A stretch of 12,327 nt of DNA from Chloroflexia bacterium (GTDB lineage Bacteria > Chloroflexota > Chloroflexia > Thermomicrobiales > CFX8). Shown piece by piece: positions 1 through 5,300 of this stretch. A program made the translations under genes and the position numbers. Position 1 is the stretch's first letter. Each line of letters opens with the position of its first letter. The notes beneath the pieces were generated by a model. The model did no database searches and had not been told where the DNA came from. It worked only from the letters and a program-made list of their open reading frames with translations. The stretch spans positions 1 to 12,327 of the forward strand of contig JACCZH010000149.1 in assembly GCA_013696045.1 (NCBI GenBank), given 5' to 3'.

Positions 1-1046
1 GAGGCGTGACGTCATACCCCGAAGCGGAATCCGACCCCAACGCCGAGATCGTGCAGTACATCACCTATGATGGTCCTGACGGACCAGTCGGCTACAACGT
101 TCCGGCCGCCTTTTGGGAGTTTATGAACGCCTCCGGCGTTGTCTGGGACGGCGCCGAGTTCGTCCAGGCAGAGCCGCTGATGGACTGGCTCTTTGTGATG
201 GGTTACCCGATCTCTGACCCGTTCTGGGCAAGCGTTCAACTTGATGCCGAACCAACCTGGGTATTGATCCAGGCCTTCGAGCGGCGGGTGCTGACCTATA
301 CCCCGTCGAATCCGGAGGGCTGGCAGGTCGAGATGGGCAACGTCGGCCGGCACTACATGGAGTGGCGCGACACGGACGGCGATCCCGATAACGGCGGCGT
401 GGTGGAACCGACGCCAACCACGCCACCACCTGTTCCCACACCACCGGTTACCGGCGGAACCGGGCCAGCCACGGACTTCTTCGCCATGCAGATCGGCAAC
501 AGCTGGACCTATGAGGATCGCGACACCGGCGACCTCCATGAGGTTGACATCATCGGCCGCAGCGCCGAGTTTATAGACGGAGAATGGCTGCGAGTGCGGC
601 TTGAGCTGTTTCCGGACGGCGCCTACGAACTCACCTATTGGGAGCACACCGACACCGTGCTCTGGCTCTACGGCCGAGAGGAATATTCAGCCGAAGGCGA
701 GCTGGAAAACAGCCTGGTCTACGATCCGCCTATCCGCTACATCGTGAATACGCTGGACAGCGGGCAGGGCTGGGGTTCGAACTCCTGGGTGGAGCGCAAC
801 GGCGTGCGGGTGAGGCTGGTGCAGTTCGCCTTCGAGGTCACGTTCACGCGTACTATCAGCGTGCCGGCCGGGCAGTTCGAGACGAGCTTCATCCAGGCCA
901 CCGAAACGCGCACTGACGGCGACAACCTCATCGGCCCAACCACGATCGTCAGCGAGTTCGACTTCACGCCTTTCTACGGCGTCGTGCGTGACAACCGCGG
1001 AGACGACGGACCGCTCCTGGACTTGGTGTCCTACGAACTACAGTAG
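1..1046 (+). CDS. Secreted/surface protein, C-terminal part (5' end outside window)
   Basis: The frame is open to the left edge. The first possible start, GTG at 6, has no spaced ribosome binding site and no signal peptide follows it, so I read this as the 3' part of a longer gene. Numbering from that GTG, residues 15-120 form a module with YNVPAAFWEFMNASG, WLFVMGYPISDPFW and FERRVLTYTPSNPEGWQVEMG. From memory this module recurs near the C-terminus of large exported Chloroflexota proteins. A low-complexity Pro/Thr linker follows (about 125-155), typical of an extracellular hinge. Then comes a domain of about 190 residues (157-346), rich in aromatic and beta-like sequence (MQIGNSWTYEDRDTG, ISVPAGQFETSFIQATETRT), resembling lipoprotein-like beta domains. 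I recognise no catalytic motif. The role is unknown; export is inferred from composition and architecture, because the N-terminus is not visible. Confidence 0.72.
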   Translation, partial: GVTSYPEAESDPNAEIVQYITYDGPDGPVGYNVPAAFWEFMNASGVVWDGAEFVQAEPLMDWLFVMGYPISDPFWASVQLDAEPTWVLIQAFERRVLTYTPSNPEGWQVEMGNVGRHYMEWRDTDGDPDNGGVVEPTPTTPPPVPTPPVTGGTGPATDFFAMQIGNSWTYEDRDTGDLHEVDIIGRSAEFIDGEWLRVRLELFPDGAYELTYWEHTDTVLWLYGREEYSAEGELENSLVYDPPIRYIVNTLDSGQGWGSNSWVERNGVRVRLVQFAFEVTFTRTISVPAGQFETSFIQATETRTDGDNLIGPTTIVSEFDFTPFYGVVRDNRGDDGPLLDLVSYELQ

Positions 1047-1059
1047 AATCGTCTTTGGG

Positions 1060-1140
1060 GTAGCAGCGCGATGTATTGCGCCTGGCTGCCCGCCTCATGC
1101 GTCTTGGGTGGCGAACGGGCGCAATGAATTGCGCCGCTAC
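1060..1140. repeat. Nested palindromic intergenic repeat
   Basis: The 23-base arms at 1060-1082 and 1118-1140 are inverted copies of each other with five mismatches, both bounded by GTAGC/GCTAC-type ends. Each arm is itself a palindrome. The right arm holds GGCGCAAT-GA-ATTGCGCC (1118-1135) and the left arm an imperfect version (1066-1081). About 35 bases separate the arms. The element fills most of the gap between the surface-protein gene and the peroxiredoxin gene. It has the form of a dispersed REP- or MITE-like unit and could also stop transcription, though no T-run follows it. Only one copy is visible here, so being dispersed is inferred. Confidence 0.65.
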
Positions 1141-1201
1141 GAAACATCATGTCGACGTGCGTCGTGATTATTGAACTGGACCGAGAAGGGAACATCCATC
1201 T

Positions 1202-1672
1202 ATGTCTTCGAAGCCAACCGTAGGGCAGCCGGCCCCGGAATTTTCTCTGCATGACGCGAACGACCGGCAGGTTTCCCTGTCCGCTCTCAAAGGTAGGCCG
1301 GTTATTCTCTACTTCTACCCCAAGGACGACACTCCCGGATGCACAAAGGAAGCTTGTAGCTTCCGAGATTTCTACGGCGAGATCCAGAACACCGGCGCTG
1401 AAGTATATGGCGCAAGTCCCGACAGCCCCGAGAGTCACCGCGCGTTCGCCGAGAAGTACAACTTGAACTTCCCGCTGCTGTCCGATGAGGACAAAAGCGC
1501 CGCGCAAGATTACGGTGTCTGGGTCGAGCGCGAGCGCAACGGCAAGAAATCCATGGGTATCGCCCGCACAACCTTCGCGATCGACGAAAAGGGCGCCATC
1601 GCTCAGGTCTGGGAAAATGTCAGTCCCGACACCCACGGCGCCGAGATCGTTGACTGGCTGAAATCACGCTAA
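1202..1672 (+). CDS. bcp: Thioredoxin-dependent peroxiredoxin, Bcp/PrxQ type
   Basis: The product is 156 residues, normal for the family, and is a cytoplasmic thiol peroxidase that reduces hydrogen peroxide and organic hydroperoxides with electrons from thioredoxin. The thioredoxin-fold signature is clear: G8-Q-P-A-P-E-F at the start, then LYFYPKDDTPGCTKEACSFRD at about 37-56. This contains the peroxidatic Cys47 and, five residues later, the resolving Cys52, the spacing expected of the atypical two-Cys PrxQ branch. ASPDSPESHRAFAEKYNLNFPLLSD (about 75-99) and the conserved Arg in GIARTTFAID (about 120-129) complete the fold. ATG at 1202 is chosen because the family motifs begin straight after it and an AAGGG-type site lies at about 1186-1190. 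It appears to be a single-gene unit flanked by repeat-like sequence on both sides. Confidence 0.95.
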   Translation: MSSKPTVGQPAPEFSLHDANDRQVSLSALKGRPVILYFYPKDDTPGCTKEACSFRDFYGEIQNTGAEVYGASPDSPESHRAFAEKYNLNFPLLSDEDKSAAQDYGVWVERERNGKKSMGIARTTFAIDEKGAIAQVWENVSPDTHGAEIVDWLKSR

Positions 1673-1683
1673 TTGATAGGCGA

Positions 1684-1744
1684 GGTGGCTTGTCCCCTCC
1701 CATTCTGGCTGCTGGGACGGTCAACCGGGAGAGAACAAGCCACC
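1684..1744. repeat. Long inverted repeat downstream of bcp
   Basis: GGTGGCTTGT at 1684-1693 is a perfect reverse complement of ACAAGCCACC at 1735-1744. After a 3/3 internal loop, CTCCC (1697-1701) pairs with GGGAG (1727-1731), leaving a 25-base apical loop. It begins 11 bases after the bcp stop codon. It could act as a factor-dependent terminator or an mRNA-stabilising hairpin, or be a degenerate mobile repeat. The lack of a T-run argues against a classical intrinsic terminator. Confidence 0.55.
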
Positions 1745-1773
1745 CCCTCCACGGTCAGTTTGTGCAGCTGCCA

Positions 1774-1809
1774 GCGATTCCAAGAATCGCCGCGAGCTTG
1801 TGCTAGACT
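1774..1809 (+). promoter_or_regulatory. Predicted pnt promoter: extended -10 with operator-like palindrome
   Basis: TGCTAGACT at 1801-1809 fits the extended -10 pattern TGnTAnnnT, placing the transcription start near 1815-1817. No good -35 hexamer sits 16-18 bases upstream, as is common for extended -10 promoters. Instead a perfect 7-base palindrome, GCGATTC-CAA-GAATCGC (1774-1790), covers that position, where a repressor or activator dimer would act. The pntAA start codon follows about 105 bases after the predicted start. The promoter is a sequence-pattern prediction only. Confidence 0.45.
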
Positions 1810-1817
1810 TCACAAAT

Positions 1818-1869
1818 CTTGGGTCGGACCCAGGGAGTTAGCGCCCGCCACCAGGGTGGGCGCGCTTTC
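1818..1869 (+). terminator. Leader hairpin pair with terminator-like end (attenuator candidate)
   Basis: Two hairpins lie directly after the predicted transcription start. The first pairs 1818-1823 with 1829-1834 (CTTGGG/CCCAGG, loop TCGGA, one G-T pair). The second pairs GCGCCCGCC (1841-1849) with GGTGGGCGC (1855-1863), nine pairs including one G-T, with a 5-base loop. It is followed by GCTTTCTT, a short T-rich tail. This would release RNA polymerase about 50 bases into the transcript, so it could be an attenuator for pnt or the end of a very short RNA. No ligand or anti-terminator is identified. Confidence 0.45.
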
Positions 1870-1919
1870 TTATGTATCGATCATCATCGTCCAGATACTG
1901 GAGGAGGGGCATATAGCGC

Positions 1920-3116
1920 ATGGTGGACTCAGCACCATCTTCCACAACCGGCGCAGGCCGGCTTACACTCGCAATACCCAGGGAAACGGTTCCGAACGAG
2001 ACGCGTGTCGGGCTCGTTCCCGACGCCGTGAAACGCCTCTCGAAGACAGTAGACATCATCGTCGAGTCGGGCGCGGGCACGGCTTCGTCGTACTCGGACC
2101 AGGCATATATTGATGCTGGCGCGACAATTGTTCCGGATGCCGCCACACTCTACCGGCAGGCTGGACTGGTTTTGAAGGTCCAGAAGCCGCAGCCAGACGA
2201 GGTATCGCTGCTGCAACCGGGAAGCGCGCTGATCGCCCTCCTGCAGCCACAAGTCAACATCGATCTCATTCGCCAGCTCGCGGAAGGGAACGTCACCGCG
2301 CTCAGCATGGACGCCATTCCGCGCATCACCCGCGCGCAGTCGATGGACGCGCTCTCGTCGATGAGCACCGTCGGTGGTTACAAGGCGGTGCTGCTGGCAG
2401 CCGACTTCCTGCCGAAATTTTTCCCGATGCTGATGACTGCCGCGGGGACGATCGCCCCGGCCAAAGTGCTGGTCATCGGCGCGGGTGTCGCTGGCCTGCA
2501 GGCCATCGCCACCGCCAGACGTCTTGGCGCGGTAGTCGAGTCATACGACACGCGGCCAGTGGTGAAAGAGCAGGTCGAGAGCCTAGGCGCGAAGTTCGTC
2601 GAAGTGGACATGACCGGGATCGAAGGGGAGACCCAGGACTCCGGGGGCTACGCTCGCGAGGCGTCGCCAGAATTGCTGCGACGCCAGCAGGAGACCCTGT
2701 CCAATCGCGCGATTCGTTCGGACGTCATCATCACAACTGCGCTGGTGCCGGGCCGTCCAGCGCCTAAGTTGCTCTCCGAGGACACTATCAGCCAGATGCA
2801 GCCGGGCTCGGTCATCGTCGACATGGCGGCTGAAGCGGGCGGCAACTGCGAGCTAACAGTTCCGGGGGAAGTTGTCGTGCGTCACGGAGTGACACTTATC
2901 GGACTGCTGAACCTGCCGGCGACAATCCCTTTCCACGCCAGCCAGATGTACTCGAAGAATATCGAGAACCTGTTGGCGCTGCTCATTACAAAGGAAGGGC
3001 AGCTCAACCTCAATTTTGAGGATGAGATCGTCAAAGGCACCGTCATTACGCTCGACGGCGAAGTCGTCCACGAGGCGACCAAGGCGCTGCTACAACCGGC
3101 GGAAGCGTCGTCGTAG
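1920..3116 (+). CDS. pntAA: NAD(P)+ transhydrogenase, alpha subunit part 1 (NAD(H)-binding domain I)
   Basis: The 398-residue product is domain I of proton-translocating transhydrogenase, the cytoplasmic NAD(H)-binding part that passes hydride to NADP+ bound on PntB. It belongs to the alanine dehydrogenase/PNT family: an N-terminal domain at about 14-145 and a Rossmann domain at about 150-315. Signatures seen are PRETVPNETRVGLVPDAVKRL (about 20-40), PRITRAQSMDALSSMSTVGG (134-153), the dinucleotide-binding loop VIGAGVAGLQA (185-195) with the acidic YDTRP end of the second strand (209-213), and DMAAEAGGNCE (301-311). The length matches the split-alpha type, where the membrane part is a separate gene, as in Rhodospirillum. 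The ATG at 1920 is preceded by GGAGGAGGGG at 1900-1909. It is followed by a 165-base gap and then pntAB, so the three genes may not be strictly co-transcribed. Confidence 0.95.
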   Translation: MVDSAPSSTTGAGRLTLAIPRETVPNETRVGLVPDAVKRLSKTVDIIVESGAGTASSYSDQAYIDAGATIVPDAATLYRQAGLVLKVQKPQPDEVSLLQPGSALIALLQPQVNIDLIRQLAEGNVTALSMDAIPRITRAQSMDALSSMSTVGGYKAVLLAADFLPKFFPMLMTAAGTIAPAKVLVIGAGVAGLQAIATARRLGAVVESYDTRPVVKEQVESLGAKFVEVDMTGIEGETQDSGGYAREASPELLRRQQETLSNRAIRSDVIITTALVPGRPAPKLLSEDTISQMQPGSVIVDMAAEAGGNCELTVPGEVVVRHGVTLIGLLNLPATIPFHASQMYSKNIENLLALLITKEGQLNLNFEDEIVKGTVITLDGEVVHEATKALLQPAEASS

Positions 3117-3157
3117 TGCAGTGGATATCGTCATATTGACCGCAACGCTCCGCACGA

Positions 3158-3189
3158 TGTCATCTCGACCGGAGCGTGGAGAGACGACA
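3158..3189. repeat. Imperfect palindromic intergenic repeat between pntAA and pntAB
   Basis: The sequence folds as TGTC-A-TCTC-GA-CC around a 7-base GGAGCGT loop and back through GG-A-GAGA-C-GACA, giving ten pairs broken by small mismatches. From memory it resembles a widespread bacterial intergenic repeat of the form TGTCATyyCGACCGrAGCG followed by a GGAGA-type return arm. Only one copy is in view. It lies about 40 bases after the pntAA stop codon. Confidence 0.5.
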
Positions 3190-3239
3190 GTTTTGGATGG
3201 TCGGGATAAAAACTAACGTTTGTAAAGAGCTACTGGAGT

Positions 3240-3256
3240 CTGTCATCTATTGACAG
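3240..3256 (+). other. Small hairpin just upstream of the pntAB ribosome binding site
   Basis: CTGTCA (3240-3245) pairs perfectly with TGACAG (3251-3256) around a TCTAT loop. It ends about ten bases before the purine-rich GGGGGAGAGG site that serves the TTG start codon of pntAB at 3282. It could be an RNA hairpin near the translation start or a DNA-binding half-site pair. No function is shown. Confidence 0.35.
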
Positions 3257-3281
3257 CAAACGGGGAGTTGGGGGAGAGGTT

Positions 3282-3578
3282 TTGGATACCGAGGTACTTC
3301 TAGGAGCCTACGTGCTCATCCTCGCGGTCTTTCTTGGTTTAGAGCTGATTGGGCGCGTGCCCGGCACGCTCCACACACCACTGATGTCGGGCACAAACGC
3401 TATCCACGGGATTGTGCTGCTCGGCGCGATGATCGTGCTCGGCAGCGCGGACGAGTGGTGGTTGCGGGCCGTTGGTTTTGTCGCCGTCGTCCTTGGGGCG
3501 GGTAACGTCTTCGGAGGGTTTATCGTGACCGACCGCATGCTTGAGATGTTCAAGCGCAAGCCCGGCGCTGGTCGATAG
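3282..3578 (+). CDS. pntAB: NAD(P)+ transhydrogenase, alpha subunit part 2 (membrane domain II)
   Basis: The 98-residue membrane protein supplies the alpha half of the proton channel of transhydrogenase. Three hydrophobic helices are visible at about 6-23, 41-55 and 61-79. The family signature GRVPGTLHTPLMSGTNAIHG (24-43) lies between the first two. The basic end MFKRKPGAGR is probably cytoplasmic. The start is TTG at 3282, supported by GGGGGAGAGG at about 3270-3279. No ATG or GTG in the same frame lies nearby upstream, and the reading begins at the usual family N-terminus. The rare start codon may lower expression relative to pntAA. pntB follows after 14 bases, and its ribosome binding site AGGAG overlaps the stop codon of this gene, so the two are probably translated together. 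Confidence 0.93.
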   Translation: MDTEVLLGAYVLILAVFLGLELIGRVPGTLHTPLMSGTNAIHGIVLLGAMIVLGSADEWWLRAVGFVAVVLGAGNVFGGFIVTDRMLEMFKRKPGAGR

Positions 3579-3592
3579 GAGCAGATTGACGA

Positions 3593-5008
3593 ATGTTCGA
3601 TAACTGGCACGATGCCTTCATTGATTTGTCCTATCTGATCGCCTCGATCTGCTTCATCCTCGGTCTGAAAATGCTCTCGAACCCGGCGACGGCCCGGCGC
3701 GGCAACCAGGTCGCCGCGGCCGGTATGGCGCTGGCCGTCATCGCAACGCTTTTCATGCGCGGTATGCAGACCACAAACGTCATTCTGATCCTCGTTGCGA
3801 TCGTTATCGGCGCAATTATCTCGGCGTATCCGGCGCGCAAAGTCCAGATGACCGCCATGCCACAGATGGTCGCCATCTTTAACGGCATGGGTGGCGCGAC
3901 CGTTGCGCTGGTGTCAGTTTCAGAATTTACCGGCGCCGACCATACTCTCTCGCGCGGTGTAGTGATCTCGATCGTCCTGGGCACGATCATCGGATCGATC
4001 TCTTTTGCCGGCTCGATTATTGCCTTCATGAAGCTGCAAGAACTCATGAGCGGCCGCTCGATTGTCTATCCGGCGCAACAGATCGTCAATGGTCTCGTCT
4101 TCCTGGGTATCACCGCGCTATCAGTCGCCGTGGTGGTCCAGATGCAGGGAAATACGTCAACAGCGATGCTGCTTGGTGTGTTCGGCCTGTCACTCCTGAT
4201 CGGCGCGCTGGTGGTCCTGCCAATTGGTGGCGCGGATATGCCGGTCGTGATTGCCGTTCTCAACTCGCTAACCGGTGTAGCGGCCGCGATTACTGGCTTC
4301 CAGCTTGATAACCAGGCATTGATCGTGGCCGGCGCCCTCGTCGGAGCGTCCGGCTCATTCCTGACGGTCCTGATGGCGCGGGCGATGAACCGCTCGGTAA
4401 CGAACGTGCTGTTCGGCGCGTTCGGCGCCGTCCAGGGCGGCGCAGCCGGTGGAGCCGGTGACGCCGCGGAGGCGCGGCCGATCAAGTCGATCTCCGCCGA
4501 AGACGCCAGCATCCCGCTTGCATACGCTCAGAGGGTCATCATCGTGCCAGGGTACGGGCTGGCAGTTGCACAAGCCCAGCATACGGTGCGCGAGCTGGCG
4601 GAGGTGCTGGCCGAGCGTGGTGTTGATGTGCGCTACGCCATCCACCCGGTGGCCGGCCGCATGCCTGGTCACATGAACGTCTTACTGGCCGAGGCAAACG
4701 TGCCCTATGACGAGCTGTTTGAGATGGACGACATTAACGACGATTTCGCGCGCACGGATGTCGCCCTGGTCATTGGCGCCAACGATGTCACCAACCCGGC
4801 GGCGAGGACAGACACCACCAGCCCGATCTACGGCATGCCGATTCTCAACGTCGATGCGGCCCAGACGATCATCGTCCTCAAACGTGGCATGGCGGCCGGC
4901 TTCGCCGGCATCGAGAACGAGCTCTTCCACGACCCCAAAACCTCGATGCTCTTCGGCGACGCGAAGGAGTCGATCACGCGGCTGATTACCTCGGTGAAGG
5001 ACGCTTAA
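3593..5008 (+). CDS. pntB: NAD(P)+ transhydrogenase, beta subunit (membrane domain II and NADP-binding domain III)
   Basis: The 471-residue product matches the usual PntB length. Residues about 8-280 form the beta membrane domain, a run of hydrophobic helices with KVQMTAMPQMVAIFNGMGG (83-101) and VYPAQQIVNGLVFLG (158-172). A flexible Gly/Ala-rich hinge (281-294) leads to the cytoplasmic NADP(H)-binding domain III (about 295-471). Domain III has the fingerprint PGYGLAVAQAQH (319-330), the HPVAGRMPGHMNVLLAEA loop (351-368), the DDINDDFARTDVALVIGAND segment (379-398) and KRGMAAGFAGIENELF (430-445), which closes over the nucleotide. With PntAA and PntAB it makes the complete enzyme, coupling proton entry to NADPH formation. 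The gene ends eight bases before a strong hairpin, so the transhydrogenase unit probably ends here. Confidence 0.96.
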   Translation: MFDNWHDAFIDLSYLIASICFILGLKMLSNPATARRGNQVAAAGMALAVIATLFMRGMQTTNVILILVAIVIGAIISAYPARKVQMTAMPQMVAIFNGMGGATVALVSVSEFTGADHTLSRGVVISIVLGTIIGSISFAGSIIAFMKLQELMSGRSIVYPAQQIVNGLVFLGITALSVAVVVQMQGNTSTAMLLGVFGLSLLIGALVVLPIGGADMPVVIAVLNSLTGVAAAITGFQLDNQALIVAGALVGASGSFLTVLMARAMNRSVTNVLFGAFGAVQGGAAGGAGDAAEARPIKSISAEDASIPLAYAQRVIIVPGYGLAVAQAQHTVRELAEVLAERGVDVRYAIHPVAGRMPGHMNVLLAEANVPYDELFEMDDINDDFARTDVALVIGANDVTNPAARTDTTSPIYGMPILNVDAAQTIIVLKRGMAAGFAGIENELFHDPKTSMLFGDAKESITRLITSVKDA

Positions 5009-5015
5009 CGCGGAC

Positions 5016-5039
5016 GGCCATCCCCGGAAGGGGGTGGCC
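5016..5039 (+). terminator. Strong GGAA-capped hairpin after pntB
   Basis: GGCCATCCCC (5016-5025) pairs with GGGGGTGGCC (5030-5039) over ten uninterrupted pairs (one G-T), closed by GGAA, a GNRA-class tetraloop. It starts seven bases after the pntB stop. The following bases are ACGTACTAGCC, with no T-run, so it may act as a factor-assisted terminator or protect the 3' end of the mRNA. Confidence 0.55.
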
Positions 5040-5040
5040 A

Positions 5041-5300
5041 CGTACTAGCCTGTCCTCAATACCGTCTACTCCATGCACTGACCGTTTATGGCAGGATAAC
5101 TATGGGGGATTCGGGTGGTTTCGGACTCTGTTCGACGCCTTCCGCTGGTTTAGACGCTGAGCAACGTGCCTTCGTTCAAACCCGGATTCGCTTAAATCTG
5201 CGACAAAACAGCGCAGGCTAGAGCCGCATCCCGACTCATATTGCAACGGAAACCGGCGGGCAGCCTGCCGGCCGGGAGCGACCGCTAGCAAGGGCGAGGT
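5041..5300 (+). other. Non-coding gap / probable mrp operon leader
   Basis: I see no convincing gene here on either strand. It must hold the mrp promoter, but no hexamer pair with acceptable spacing was found. Visible structure: a CTGCG (5198-5202)/CGCAG (5212-5216) hairpin, a short GGC-TAGA-GCC hairpin (5216-5225), and a stronger hairpin at 5253-5275 pairing CCGGC-G-GGCA with TGCC-G-GCCGG around a GCC loop. The last ends 25 bases before the mrpA start and could affect its translation or transcription. AGGGCGAGG at 5291-5299 is the mrpA ribosome binding site, though it sits very close to the ATG. Confidence 0.4.

Noticed and set aside
1841..1869. T-box-like sequence AGGGTGGGCGCG ahead of pntAA
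   Set aside because: It lacks the NACC part of the T-box consensus. There is no specifier stem upstream within a plausible leader, and pnt genes are not T-box targets. It is better explained as one arm of a terminator-like hairpin.
1673..2113. Open frame of 146 codons running across the bcp-pntAA gap
   Set aside because: It has no ribosome binding site, runs through the inverted repeat, promoter and hairpins, and overlaps pntAA in another frame. The product shows no membrane or domain signature.
5078..5103. Possible promoter CTGACC ... TAACTAT upstream of mrpA
   Set aside because: The spacing between the hexamers is only about 13-14 bases, too short for a standard sigma-70-type promoter.
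5100..5291. Small minus-strand frame (63 codons) in the mrp leader
   Set aside because: Its composition is Arg-rich with no recognised motif and no ribosome binding site, and it lies opposite the leader of a strongly supported operon.
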